Part shown: positions 1 to 8,693 of the stretch, piece after piece
How the letters are laid out: each line of letters begins with the position of its first letter
Position numbering within the stretch: position 1 is the stretch's first letter
Source: an uncultured Lachnospiraceae bacterium
GTDB lineage: Bacteria; Bacillota; Clostridia; Lachnospirales; Lachnospiraceae
Reading direction: 5' to 3'
DNA: 64,000 nucleotides
NCBI GenBank assembly: GCA_910586705.1
Contig: CAJUJK010000002.1
Location: forward strand, 124,001 to 188,000
Program-made: the position numbers and the translations under genes
The notes under the pieces: model-generated
Database searches by the model: none
Told to the model about the DNA's origin: nothing
What the model saw: only the letters and a program-made list of their open reading frames with translations

Positions 1-576
1 CTGAAAGCCGCCGGCGTAAACCATGTGCTGGCGCTTCGCGGGGACAGACCCCAGCATATGACGGACGAGCAGTTTAACAGCCGGGAATTTTTCTATGCGA
101 CGGATCTGGTGCGCCATTTAAAAGCGCACACTTCCCTGCAGATCTCCGGCGCCTGCTACCCCGAAAAGCATTTTGAAGCGCCGAGTCTGGAAGAAGATTT
201 AATCCATTTAAAAGAAAAAGTGGACGCGGGCGTCACCTCTCTGGTGACCCAGATGTTTTTTGATAACGCCTGTTTTTATCGTTTCATAGAACTGGTGCGG
301 GCGAAGGGCATCTCGGTTCCCATCCATGCCGGCATCATGCCCATCACCACGGCGAAACAGCTCGGCACCACCGTCTCTCTCTCCGGCTCTTCCGTTCCCA
401 AAGAACTGGCTGATCTGATCGCCACCTACGGGGAAAACAAGGAGGATATGCGCAAAGCGGGAATCGACTATGCGGTGCGTCAGATCCGGGATCTGAGAGA
501 ACACGGGGTGGACGGCATCCATATTTATTCCATGAACAAATTGAAGACCACAACGGAAATCTGTGCGCAGATTTAA
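1..576 (+). CDS. metF: Methylenetetrahydrofolate reductase, 3' part (5' end outside the window)
   Basis: The reading frame is open from base 1, so the gene starts upstream of the window; 191 residues are visible, roughly the C-terminal two thirds of a usual 290-residue MetF. The stretch VLALRGDRPQ near the visible start is the MetF loop that contacts FAD and folate; later GVTSLVTQMFFDN and GIMPI are typical barrel strands. The enzyme reduces 5,10-methylene-THF to 5-methyl-THF for methionine synthesis and, in acetogenic clostridia, the methyl branch of the Wood-Ljungdahl pathway. Which role applies here cannot be told from the visible context. A transporter follows 71 bases downstream on the same strand. 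Confidence 0.9.
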   Translation: MKAAGVNHVLALRGDRPQHMTDEQFNSREFFYATDLVRHLKAHTSLQISGACYPEKHFEAPSLEEDLIHLKEKVDAGVTSLVTQMFFDNACFYRFIELVRAKGISVPIHAGIMPITTAKQLGTTVSLSGSSVPKELADLIATYGENKEDMRKAGIDYAVRQIRDLREHGVDGIHIYSMNKLKTTTEICAQI

Positions 577-647
577 GCGCGGCGGCATGATATACTGTCT
601 GCCAAAGGTGCAGGGCACAGCAGGGATATCTGAAGGAGGATCAAACA

Positions 648-2006
648 TTGGAACGTGAAAAACTCGGCTCAAGAATGGGCTTTATTCTCTTATCGGCGGG
701 ATGCGCCATCGGCATCGGCAATGTGTGGCGTTTCCCGTATATTGCGGGGATGTACGGCGGCGGCATGTTTGTGCTGTTTTATCTGTTTTTTCTGATCATC
801 ATGGGCGTACCTGTCATGACGATGGAGTTTGCCGTGGGGCGCGCCAGCCGGAAAAGCATTATCAAGAGCTTTTCCACATTGGAGAAACCCGGGCAGAAAT
901 GGCACTTTCACGGATATCTTGGCATGGCGGGCAACTATCTGCTGATGATGTTCTACACCACGGTTGCCGGCTGGATGCTGTACTATTTCTATCAGATGCT
1001 CACCGGGAAATTTGTCGGAAAAGACAAGGATCAGGTTGCCGGCATGTTTCAAGGCATGTTGGAAAGTCCTGCTGTCCTTCTCATCGTTATGGTGATCGTC
1101 GTCGCGGCGGGCATCCTGATCTGCTCTCTCGGACTGCAACAAGGGGTGGAGCGCATCACAAAAGTGATGATGACGCTGCTTCTTCTGATCATTGTGATAC
1201 TGGCGGTGCGCAGCATAACGCTTCCCGGCGGCACGGAAGGTCTGAAATTCTATCTCCTGCCGGACGCACAGAGAATGCGGGAAGTGGGCATTCCGGAAAC
1301 AATAACAGCCGCTATGAATCAGTCCTTTTTCACGCTTAGCCTCGGCATCGGCTCCATGGCAATCTTTGGCAGCTATATTGGCAAGGACCACACCCTGCTT
1401 GGCGAATCCATGAATATTGCGGTTCTGGATACGTTTGTGGCGTTTGTGTCGGGACTGATCATTTTTCCCGCCTGCTCCGCTTTCGGCATCAGCCCGGATA
1501 TGGGACCCAGTCTCATTTTTATCACATTGCCGAATATTTTCAACCATATGGCAGGGGGAAGAGTATGGGGGACGCTGTTCTTTGTGTTTATGACGTTCGC
1601 CGCATTCTCCACCATAATTGCCGTATTTGAGAACATTATCTCCTGCGGCATGGATTTGTTCCACTGGAGCAGAAAAAAATCCTGCCTGATCAACCTGATC
1701 GCACTCACCGTCCTCTCCACGCCCTGCGTGTTCGGTTTCAATATCTGGTCGGCGTTCCAGCCTCTGGGAGACGGAAGCACGGTTCTTGATCTGGAAGACT
1801 TTATCGTCAGCAACGTGCTCCTTCCGGTAGGCGCACTGATCTATCTGCTGTTCTGCGTGACAAGATACGGCTGGGGGTTCGACAACTATCTGAAAGAAAC
1901 CAATACCGGCGACGGCATGAAAGTACCGAAGGGCATCCGCGTCTATGTGACGTATGTCCTGCCCGTACTGCTGATTTTTCTGATTCTGAAGGGGTGGATT
2001 GGGTAG
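648..2006 (+). CDS. Sodium:neurotransmitter symporter (NSS/SNF) family transporter
   Basis: A 452-residue polytopic membrane protein. The first membrane segment carries the family signature (GCAIGIGNVWRFPY), which in LeuT-type proteins unwinds to bind substrate and sodium, followed by about ten more hydrophobic segments. Members usually cotransport amino acids with sodium; the substrate is not readable here. The start is TTG at 648, supported by AAGGAGGA seven bases upstream; no better start is in frame. The length matches bacterial NSS proteins with 11-12 membrane segments. Downstream genes run in the opposite direction, so this is the end of the plus-strand unit. Confidence 0.9.
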   Translation: MEREKLGSRMGFILLSAGCAIGIGNVWRFPYIAGMYGGGMFVLFYLFFLIIMGVPVMTMEFAVGRASRKSIIKSFSTLEKPGQKWHFHGYLGMAGNYLLMMFYTTVAGWMLYYFYQMLTGKFVGKDKDQVAGMFQGMLESPAVLLIVMVIVVAAGILICSLGLQQGVERITKVMMTLLLLIIVILAVRSITLPGGTEGLKFYLLPDAQRMREVGIPETITAAMNQSFFTLSLGIGSMAIFGSYIGKDHTLLGESMNIAVLDTFVAFVSGLIIFPACSAFGISPDMGPSLIFITLPNIFNHMAGGRVWGTLFFVFMTFAAFSTIIAVFENIISCGMDLFHWSRKKSCLINLIALTVLSTPCVFGFNIWSAFQPLGDGSTVLDLEDFIVSNVLLPVGALIYLLFCVTRYGWGFDNYLKETNTGDGMKVPKGIRVYVTYVLPVLLIFLILKGWIG

Positions 2007-2024
2007 ATATACCTACCCCAATCC
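1996..2024. other. Inverted repeat at the convergent end of two genes
   Basis: GGATTGGGTAG and CTACCCCAATCC form an 11-bp stem with one bulged base and a short loop, overlapping the transporter stop codon and facing the 3' end of the minus-strand gene at 2080. No T-run follows on either strand, so a rho-independent terminator is possible but not clearly shown. Confidence 0.35.
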
Positions 2025-2079
2025 GCACCGAAGTAAGAAGAAGTAACGTTCCTTTTAATAACGCCATTTTCCCTTTTGC

Positions 2080-3579
2080 TCATACAGCATTTTTTATCTG
2101 AATTTTGCCATTTCTAACACGGAATCCGACATTTAATTCAGATAAAACTCTCTTGTGCTGTGTCTGTTCATAATTCCTGATTGCCAATATATCTGATTGA
2201 TAATTTGAATAAGTCAAATTCTTTCCGGGCTCATTAAGCAACCTATCCAAATTACGGGATATTCCTCCAATGATTCCATGATCCACTTTTACATCATCAA
2301 GCGATACTTTTCCGTTTGTTGCCTTATGTAAGAATTTTTCCAGATCGACCGCCGCTTTTAAGAGATACCTTTCCTTTTCAGACATATTTTGTATATCAGC
2401 ATCCAAGGTAAAATAGATATCCATAAGTTTTTCTGAAAATTCTTTAAGAGTGGTTTCAACCTTTGACTTTATCAATCCATCATCTATTCCATCTACAGTT
2501 GCCTTTCCATCTGCACCTATCTGTATATTGAAGGAATATTCCGAAAGATCTATTCCTGCGCTCTCCAGCCTCTGGGTTATCTCCTTTAATGTTGTACTTA
2601 ATTCTGCAGTTGCTTTCGCAGTATCAAATTCCTGTGCAGTAGCAAAAATATTAACGAAAGCATTTTCCTGTTCTGTGAGTTTCTCTCCCATTGCCATTTT
2701 TTCTAACAGTTCTTTTATGTCACTTTGATCCGGAGCCTTTTCTCCTTGCAAATATTCTTTTGCCTGCTCCATATGCAGTTGATCCAGCTGCTCTGCATAA
2801 TAATCCTTATATTTTTTTCTGATTTTTTCTAATGCCTGTATCTCCTCTGTTGCATCCTGCCCATCATGTAATTTTTTCCGTAATGCATAACTATACTCCG
2901 ACATTTCCTCCATTTGCTTAGCAAGAATATTGTTTTTATCTGCCTGATTTGTCTGAAAGGAAAGCTGATAATATTCATCAGGATTGACATCAGAACCATC
3001 CTTTGCCTGCACCTTTACCATATAACCCTTGTTTTCCAGGTTCCAGTTTGGCAAAGTTATACTTTTTCCACCATTTCCATTATCCACTCCAATCCCTACT
3101 TGATTTCCTTCACTATCATAAAGAACCAGATTGTAATCGCATCCTTCCGGAATATGATCGAGTGTTATTTGCAGATTAAGATTATACTTGCCCAATAACA
3201 ATACATTTTGAATTCTATACTCATTTATGTTGAACTCATAATAGTCCACATCTTCTGCATCAGATAACTGCCCCTTTAAATATCTTGCCGGCTTGTCAAT
3301 GAGGTAGGTTAAATCTAAATCTCTTCCAGTCCAATCCTTCCCTATATACTTATTACTTTTCCAGAAATAATCATTTGAAACCTTTTGATTTTCCCCAATT
3401 ACCTTCTTGTTCTTAAAAAACTCCGCATCATGCTTAAATTTTTGTCCTACAGGTTGATAATGCAATACCACATGATTTATTACAGCCATTCCATTTCTCC
3501 CTTCGCTGCCCAAAGCAGTCAAAATATTGCCTGCTTTTCCCATTTCCGCCTCATAACTTCTATTGTCTAAAATAAGCAC
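2080..3579 (-). CDS. Unrecognised 499-residue protein with a beta-sandwich-like middle segment
   Basis: I do not recognise this protein. There is no signal peptide or membrane segment. Residues about 85-215 (DYYEFNINEY, NLNLQITLDHIPEGCDYNLVLYDSEGNQVG, YMVKVQAKDG) have the look of a pre-peptidase C-terminal type beta-sandwich. Residues about 215-300 are a charged helical, coiled-coil-like stretch, and the rest is mostly helical. The annotated start is GTG at 3579, whose AGGAG is too close (overlapping); the in-frame ATG at 3543 has GAGG five bases upstream and may be the true start. It follows the frameshifted gene 3586-4562 directly and is the last gene of the accessory island. Confidence 0.6.
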   Translation of the reverse strand: MLILDNRSYEAEMGKAGNILTALGSEGRNGMAVINHVVLHYQPVGQKFKHDAEFFKNKKVIGENQKVSNDYFWKSNKYIGKDWTGRDLDLTYLIDKPARYLKGQLSDAEDVDYYEFNINEYRIQNVLLLGKYNLNLQITLDHIPEGCDYNLVLYDSEGNQVGIGVDNGNGGKSITLPNWNLENKGYMVKVQAKDGSDVNPDEYYQLSFQTNQADKNNILAKQMEEMSEYSYALRKKLHDGQDATEEIQALEKIRKKYKDYYAEQLDQLHMEQAKEYLQGEKAPDQSDIKELLEKMAMGEKLTEQENAFVNIFATAQEFDTAKATAELSTTLKEITQRLESAGIDLSEYSFNIQIGADGKATVDGIDDGLIKSKVETTLKEFSEKLMDIYFTLDADIQNMSEKERYLLKAAVDLEKFLHKATNGKVSLDDVKVDHGIIGGISRNLDRLLNEPGKNLTYSNYQSDILAIRNYEQTQHKRVLSELNVGFRVRNGKIQIKNAV

Positions 3580-3585
3580 TCCTTG

Positions 3586-4562
3586 TCAGAACATAGCCGA
3601 CCAATACTGGAACATTCTGTTAATACTTCCAGCATTATTGGCATTTAACAGATCAAGCACCACATTATTTTTACTGCCGCCCGAGGCATAATTTACAAGA
3701 AGGTTCTGCAGGCTGTCAAACGTATTTTTGACGCTGTCCTCTTTCTTCATCAGCTTATCAAAGAGCGCCTGATAATCTTCTTGTAACCACTTGTCTTCCT
3801 CAGCCGTATGCGTTACCCTGCCAATCTGCTGGTACGCCTTCGTCCGCTCCTGTGCCTGCCGCACATCTGCGCTCACGCCCGTCGCGTTAGGCGCGGGAAT
3901 GTCTTTCATGCTTTCACTGTACCAGTCCATACCGTTTTTGTGACCGGCAACGATTCTGCTGTTATAGTTTTCATACTCTTTGATCAGGTCCTTAAAAGAA
4001 TCCCTGACCCCTCTGATAAATATATATCCGCAAAATAGTTCAGCGCATTGACGGAAGAAATCAAATCCAGCTTTGCCGCTTCATGGGACATCGTGTTGTC
4101 CCAGCGTCCCACATCCGAACCTCCCCTGATGCTGTCCATCCCCGCGGTAATATTGCGAAGCATATCTTCCATTTTCCCCGCCTGTTCATCGTCCATGTTC
4201 TTAAAGACCCCTTTATCATAAAGGAATTTGCTAAACACCAGATATTGCGTCGGCTCATTTTTGCTCAAATCCCCCCTATAGTCAAAAGGGCTCCACGGAT
4301 TTTCCGCCTCCAGCTTTGCCTTCTCCGCCGCCTGCGCCGCTTTGCGCTCCGCAACCTGCGCCATAAACTCCTGCGAGTCCGGTGAGATGTCAACGGTAAA
4401 CCGTCCGACATGAATCCCCATGTCCTCGTAAGCCTTCTTACGTTCTTCAGCAGTTTGCGGCGTTGCTGCCCGCTTCGCTTCCGCCGCCCGATTGTTATAG
4501 CTATCAGCTCTCTTTTCTCTGACCCCTATGTAATTTGTTAAATCAACATCCATGTAATTCAT
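3586..4562 (-). pseudogene. Unrecognised island gene broken by a frameshift in a TA run
   Basis: Two frames join to about 325 residues. The first (4562 to 3984) begins MNYMDVDLTNYIGVREK after AAGGAGGAG and ends in an out-of-frame tail. The second continues from about 4015 (FIRGVRDSFKDLIKEYENY) through the helical C-terminus ending at 3586. The switch lies at a TATATAT run near 4021-4027; removing one TA would give ...NYFADIFIRGVRDSF..., which reads naturally. The protein is helical, charged and lacks a signal peptide; the N-terminus resembles other island proteins (short, NNY-containing). A sequencing error, decay or reversible slippage could each explain the break. Confidence 0.6.
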
Positions 4563-4626
4563 AAACCTTCTCCTCCTTGATGAAATGATGTTTTTACATT
4601 CTAATTCGATTTTCGTATTATGCCAT

Positions 4627-4663
4627 TTGTCAATAATACGAATCAGCCTTCAAAAAAGTTTCA
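4627..4663. repeat. 37-bp intergenic repeat, copy A
   Basis: This matches 10668-10704 at 34 of 37 positions (core AATAATACGA and CAGCCTTCAAAAAAGTTTCA). Each copy lies downstream of an MxQVGLNNYQ-type transcription block and upstream of the next minus-strand gene. Its role (processing, termination or promoter) is not evident. Confidence 0.6.
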
Positions 4664-4676
4664 CCGGCTTTTCTTT

Positions 4677-5540
4677 TTATGCGCGTTTTCGCAGCGGCCA
4701 TTTCATGTCGTAGATGTCTGCGCCATATGGGAGATCCAGTTTTTTATCCTCACTCAACACATACTCCTTGCCGCCAACCAGAAAGACATCGCCCGGTTCA
4801 TAACCCCGGAACGCAGTCTCCGTATCTTCCATGAAGAAATGGTAAGTGTTATCATATCTCTCTTTCGGTACTGCCGTTCCCGCATTCCCGTTGGAATAAA
4901 AGTATTCCTGCCTGTTATCCCCTACCTGCACGGAAAAGAACCCCTCTGTGATTCCCGCATCATTCAAAAGCCTTCTCACAGTTTCATTAGAATAATTTAA
5001 TCCGATAAAAGTGCCGTTTTTTGATAACTTGTTCCAGAATTGTCCAATCTCAAAGCTGGTGTCGTCTCTCACACCTCTCTTTGTGTCTGATAAGGGCTGA
5101 TACAGACTCCCATAGGTACAGGTAAGAATATGCGTCTTACCCGTTTCATCCGTAAACTGATAATACTTTCCGGGCTGAAAAACAAGGGCATTGTTTTCGG
5201 TAACAGCTTTTTCACATTTATCCAGACTGATACTCGGAAAATCTTCTTTGGAATATTTCACACCCTCAAAGATAAAACCATCCGGCAGCTCTGTCCCATC
5301 CAGATATGCAAAATTTATCTTATCAAGGATTTCATCGGAAACTTTTCCTGCGGTTTTTGTTGCAGGGGCTGTGTATAATCCTATTTGATCGACACAGTTG
5401 TCCCTTCTTATGAAGGAATCCCTCTGTCTCTTATTGACAGCATTTTGCTTTCCGAGCAGGATATAGATCATGCGCTGCTTTCTGCTTAGAGCTGTCATCG
5501 GATTCCAATTCACGTTTTTCCAATTTACCATACCGTTCAT
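4677..5540 (-). CDS. Unrecognised 287-residue island protein
   Basis: No family recognised. The start ATG at 5540 follows GGGAGG by eight bases. There is no signal peptide or membrane segment; the N-terminal 60 residues are basic (RKQR, KRQRDSFIRR), and the rest is beta-rich with phrases such as PGKYYQFTDETGKTHILT and YEPGDVFLVGGKEYVLSED. It lies 28 bases after the MIQVGLNNYQ gene at 5569 and precedes the 37-bp repeat, so it is probably the last gene of the transcript that begins near 7530. In the second island copy the equivalent position holds only remnants. Confidence 0.6.
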   Translation of the reverse strand: MNGMVNWKNVNWNPMTALSRKQRMIYILLGKQNAVNKRQRDSFIRRDNCVDQIGLYTAPATKTAGKVSDEILDKINFAYLDGTELPDGFIFEGVKYSKEDFPSISLDKCEKAVTENNALVFQPGKYYQFTDETGKTHILTCTYGSLYQPLSDTKRGVRDDTSFEIGQFWNKLSKNGTFIGLNYSNETVRRLLNDAGITEGFFSVQVGDNRQEYFYSNGNAGTAVPKERYDNTYHFFMEDTETAFRGYEPGDVFLVGGKEYVLSEDKKLDLPYGADIYDMKWPLRKRA

Positions 5541-5568
5541 AACATAGGCCTCCCAATTCCAGTTGAAA

Positions 5569-6219
5569 TTAGTTGGTTGCAGATGTCAAAATACTGGCTT
5601 CATACCGCTCAATGAATCTGCTGGCATTTTGTTCCTTTGATATCATGCCTTTTTCCAGTAATTCGTCCTTCCTCTCTTTTTCTTCCAGCTGATCTTTCAG
5701 ATACTCCTTCTCCGCCAACCGCTCCTCAAACTGCTCTCTTAGAAGCTTTCTCTTTTCATAATGATCCTGCGGTGAAAGCGCTTTTCTCCTGCCTTTTTTC
5801 TCCGATATTTTATTCTGCATACTGCTTACCGATGACGTACTCCTGCTGGTAACATACATGTTGGGACTCATCCCACTAGTACCATCTTCATGAAAAACCC
5901 ATTCTTCATTTTTTACTTCTGCCCCTAAAGCCTTCCATCCTGCTATCAAATTTTGGTGACAGTTAGGTAAAATTTTTAAATTCAGTTCCAACTGTTCCGC
6001 TTCCTTGGGATCTTTGATACATTTCTCCAAATATGCCGGTGATATCGTCACCTTATAATTAGAAGCCGTCAAACAAGGGTATTTATCCTTCAAGTAAGCC
6101 TCATACGCTGATACGCTGGCGTATTTGTCCTCTGTTTTATTCTCCGCTTTTTTATTGTCTGCCCTCTCTGCCACATTGCTGTTCCCGATCTGGTAATTGT
6201 TTAATCCCACCTGTATCAT
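5569..6219 (-). CDS. MxQVGLNNYQ-type island protein, paralog A
   Basis: This 216-residue protein is a clear paralog of the gene at 10878-11516: shared N-terminus (QVGLNNYQIGNSNVAERA), shared KYASVSAYEAYLK-(D/E)KYPCLTA, KVTISP.YLEKCIKDPKEAE, and a shared C-terminal charged helix (HYEKRKLLREQFEERLAEK, ASRFIERYEA). The middle (residues about 85-135) diverges. It has no signal peptide or membrane segment. The start ATG at 6219 follows GAGGAG, and the sequence around the start is nearly identical in both copies. Function is unknown; the context is a LytTR-regulated island. Confidence 0.7.
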   Translation of the reverse strand: MIQVGLNNYQIGNSNVAERADNKKAENKTEDKYASVSAYEAYLKDKYPCLTASNYKVTISPAYLEKCIKDPKEAEQLELNLKILPNCHQNLIAGWKALGAEVKNEEWVFHEDGTSGMSPNMYVTSRSTSSVSSMQNKISEKKGRRKALSPQDHYEKRKLLREQFEERLAEKEYLKDQLEEKERKDELLEKGMISKEQNASRFIERYEASILTSATN

Positions 6220-6303
6220 ACGTTCTCCTCTCTCAGAAAAATAATCGTTTAATCTTCCACAAACTCCCTTGTGATACCCTCCAAGGCACCCGAAGGTATG
6301 ACT

Positions 6304-7455
6304 TTACCATATGACCGCCTCCTGTTCCATCCGCTTACGTTTCAAGGCGCTTTCCTCAACGATCTCCATATACTCCGCCCTCCGTTTCCGCTTTGCCTCC
6401 TGCTCTGCTTCAAACTGACGCTGTGCTGCTTCAGTCGGGCCGGATATTCCGCCGCCGCTTGATATGCAGGTATGGGCGATCTCCCCCTCTTCATCAAGCA
6501 CAAGTATGTAGGAGCATATTCTTCCGGGTCTCTTTGCCGCCTCTTTCGTTGCGATAAATGTTTCTATTTTTCCCATCACCTGTTTTGCAAGCGCCGGATC
6601 GTTCTTCATTTTTTCTTCCAGCGCAGGCGGTACCACAATGGACTTTTTCCCGAGGGAGGCTCCCACCCTTGACTGTACTGATACATCTGCCATTTTAGGT
6701 TCTGCCCCGGTTGGTTTCCAGTCTAATATAGATTTGTTAACTTTATTGCGGAAGAACTCATCATGTGGAAAATCCAGTCTTTCCCATATACCCTGCGAAA
6801 TCTGACAGGCATCCATCGTGTGATAATATGCACCGGGGAATCTCGTCTGCCACATATCCTTAAAACTTCTCTCCAATACATACGACTGGATTGCCGCCTT
6901 TGTCGCCACATGCTCCGTAAAACTGATGCCTCCGCTTATATTTACCGCCTCATTCCTCTGATTCTGCCCCGCCAGATTTTTCAGCTTATCTAAAAACACC
7001 GTATAAAACTCTCTTTCCTTGGTGCGCGCCCGCTGTTCTTCCATACTCCTTACTTTTTCCGGCTCCAATGGATGGTCAAAATCGTATAAAGCCTTCTGGG
7101 CTGCCTGCATTGCCGACTGTACCGAACTCCCCAGAATATTCTTACAATCCAGCCCCCAATAGTTGGCTATCACTTGCTGTATATGCAGCTGCGTGATGTG
7201 CGTACTCCCGTTACTTGTCATCCCAAGACCATTGACTCCCACCTCTTCCACAGTCTCCATCCATGCGTTTTTGACGGACTGCGGCGCCTTCGCCCCGACC
7301 AGATCGAAAGCCTTTTCACCGTACTCGGTTACTTTGTCCTGCGCCGATTTTTCCGCCACGGTTTCCATGAAATTCTTTGTCCCGGTTTCACCGTTCCTTC
7401 CTGCCCGGTAGCCTGCCATCTGATACTCTGCTGCTCCGATTCCACTAATGCCCAT
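6304..7455 (-). CDS. MGIxGIG-type island protein of 383 residues
   Basis: I chose ATG at 7455 rather than the in-frame ATG at 7470 because GGAGGG lies seven bases upstream and the start context (GGAGGGCTTG..A) recurs before the related genes at 10585 and 9699. The protein begins MGISGIGAAEYQMAGYRAGR, matching the N-terminal pattern of its relatives, but the remaining body is distinct: helical segments, then KSIVVPPALEEKMKNDPALA and a C-terminal charged helix rich in E, K and R. No signal peptide or membrane span is seen. It is the first gene after the operator-like repeat at 7582-7618. Function unknown. Confidence 0.7.
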   Translation of the reverse strand: MGISGIGAAEYQMAGYRAGRNGETGTKNFMETVAEKSAQDKVTEYGEKAFDLVGAKAPQSVKNAWMETVEEVGVNGLGMTSNGSTHITQLHIQQVIANYWGLDCKNILGSSVQSAMQAAQKALYDFDHPLEPEKVRSMEEQRARTKEREFYTVFLDKLKNLAGQNQRNEAVNISGGISFTEHVATKAAIQSYVLERSFKDMWQTRFPGAYYHTMDACQISQGIWERLDFPHDEFFRNKVNKSILDWKPTGAEPKMADVSVQSRVGASLGKKSIVVPPALEEKMKNDPALAKQVMGKIETFIATKEAAKRPGRICSYILVLDEEGEIAHTCISSGGGISGPTEAAQRQFEAEQEAKRKRRAEYMEIVEESALKRKRMEQEAVIW

Positions 7456-7537
7456 TTCCAAGCCCTCCATTCCTTCCCTATTACAGCTTCCGCATTCCTT
7501 TTCCCAAATTTCTCGATCTTATCCCGTTTTTTACTGT

Positions 7538-7642
7538 TTCATAAAATTAGTCGGCAGACACAGACCCTTTCCCAACCCGGATTGCACCGTGTGACTATTT
7601 ATTGCACGAAATGACTATCAATTTTACAACAGCACCGCCGCC
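7538..7642. repeat. 105-bp repeat copy A: duplicated leader plus kinase 3' end
   Basis: This segment matches 11572-11676 at about 99 of 105 positions. In the second copy the last 19 bases are the 3' end of the histidine kinase gene (stop at 11658-11660). Here the same stop and final codons (ending AAVLL) survive at 7624-7642 with no kinase gene behind them. The repeat therefore records a duplication that carried the end of the kinase gene and the control region downstream of it. Confidence 0.8.
7582..7618 (-). promoter_or_regulatory. Tandem operator-like motif 1, before the 383-residue gene
   Basis: TTGCAC-N4-TGACTAT occurs twice with a 20-bp period (7582 and 7602). The same tandem arrangement lies at 11616-11652 and 13711-13747, always in the same orientation and 60-130 bases before a minus-strand gene. 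LytTR-domain regulators bind direct repeats about two helical turns apart, and such a regulator is encoded at 12944-13639. Assignment to that regulator is inference. A TTTTAT-like -10 lies about 40 bases downstream on the minus strand. Confidence 0.55.
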
Positions 7643-7717
7643 CGCCTATGCGGTAAATTTTTTATTGAGTATCTTTTAAAAACTGGTATACTATAAATAA
7701 GAGCAAGGGTTTTTACT

Positions 7718-8030
7718 ATGAGCACCGACAAAGGAGCAGGCATGGGCAATAAAGCAAAAATACGCGAAGAAGCCAGAAAACTGAATCCCATCGATGATCT
7801 GATGTTCCGCACGATGGCAGAAGATAAAGATTTCTGTGAAGAAACAGAGGAGGGACAACAGGTTATGTGTGAAATTATGGAAAAAAATAAATGAAGAAAC
7901 TATATTGCGCATTAACCAGCTTAATGCAATCCTCATCAAATCCAAACGATATGATGATTTAGAACGTACTACCTACGATCCTGACTATCAGGAACAGCTT
8001 CTGATCGAACTTGTGCCTGAAAAAGCGTAA
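7718..8030 (+). pseudogene. Remnant of an Rpn-family (PD-(D/E)XK) transposase/nuclease gene
   Basis: The frame from ATG 7718 gives KLNPIDDLMFRTMAEDKDFC, the characteristic start of the Rpn/PDDEXK_2 recombination-promoting nuclease family common in Lachnospiraceae. After about 42 residues it jumps to text typical of the C-terminus (EEGQQVMCEIMEK), so roughly 200 internal residues are missing. A stop follows at 7894, but another frame (7880-8030) continues with RINQLNAILIKSKRYDDLER and DYQEQLL, also like the family C-terminus; the switch lies in an A-run at 7881-7887. An upstream TATACT-like -10 and a terminator at 8042 remain. It sits between the two island halves. Confidence 0.7.
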
Positions 8031-8041
8031 ACTGTCTCTTC

Positions 8042-8078
8042 AAAAGCCAGTGACTCCCCATCGGAATCACTGGCTTTT
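8042..8078. terminator. Rho-independent terminator, probably bidirectional
   Basis: AAAAGCCAGTGA and TCACTGGCTTTT form a perfect 12-bp stem with a 13-base loop. The A and T runs at its ends let it serve both the transposase remnant on the plus strand and the minus-strand gene ending at 8109. Confidence 0.85.
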
Positions 8079-8108
8079 CTGCGCCATATGGAAGATCCGA
8101 TTTCAGTG

Positions 8109-8693
8109 TCAGCGCGCATATCTTTCAAAGATCCCCAGCAGTCCCTTGCCATCCAAGGACTGCTTATATAATCCCGCTTCCATATAATCCTTCATCATAA
8201 GCTGAACCATTTTCATCCAGTCCTGCTTCACACTTTGAAAAGAATCTGTTTCGTTTGTCAGTTCAAAATATCCGTTGTGGGAAGCGTTGTCACGATAGTA
8301 GTTTAATGTCTGCCAGCTTCCAAACGTGCCGCCTGTTCCCATTCCCTTCGCATCCGCATAATTGCACAGCGCAAACATCTCAATCTCTGTTGCGAATCTC
8401 GGATTTATCTTATTGATATCGATACGATATTCTTCCGTGCCGCCCTGCCTTGTCACATTCACTTTGATAACCGGATTCTCCTCGGAATAATCTTCCGCGT
8501 ACATGGCGCACATCCCGTAAGATATCGGGCCGTTTTTGTCATGTAAGAATCCGATCCCCAAAATCTTATTTTCTTTGACTTCGGTTTCGGATGTTTTCCT
8601 TTTCATCGTGTTCTCATAGTCCTGTCCGGGCATATTTTTGTTTTTGTAGTTATTTGTATAAATGCCTGCCGCTGTATTATTTGTTATCTCCAT
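8109..8693 (-). CDS. Unrecognised 194-residue island protein with NNY-type N-terminus
   Basis: The protein begins MEITNNTAAGIYTNNYKNK, then a charged linker, then a compact domain (GFLHDKNGPISYGMCAMYAED, EEYRIDINKINPRFATEIEMFAL, GTGGTFGSWQTLNYYRDNA, DYMEAGLYKQSLDGKGLL). I recall similar proteins of unknown function from Lachnospiraceae but cannot name a family. The start is preceded by GGAAG, and it overlaps the end of the gene at 8684 by ten bases, implying translational coupling. No membrane segment or signal peptide. It ends just before the terminator at 8042-8078, closing this transcript. Confidence 0.65.
   Translation of the reverse strand: MEITNNTAAGIYTNNYKNKNMPGQDYENTMKRKTSETEVKENKILGIGFLHDKNGPISYGMCAMYAEDYSEENPVIKVNVTRQGGTEEYRIDINKINPRFATEIEMFALCNYADAKGMGTGGTFGSWQTLNYYRDNASHNGYFELTNETDSFQSVKQDWMKMVQLMMKDYMEAGLYKQSLDGKGLLGIFERYAR

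Noticed and set aside
690..1664. A 324-codon open frame on the minus strand inside the transporter gene
   Set aside because: It is rich in H, R, Q and C with no ribosome site and lies antisense to a clear NSS transporter; it is a shadow frame.
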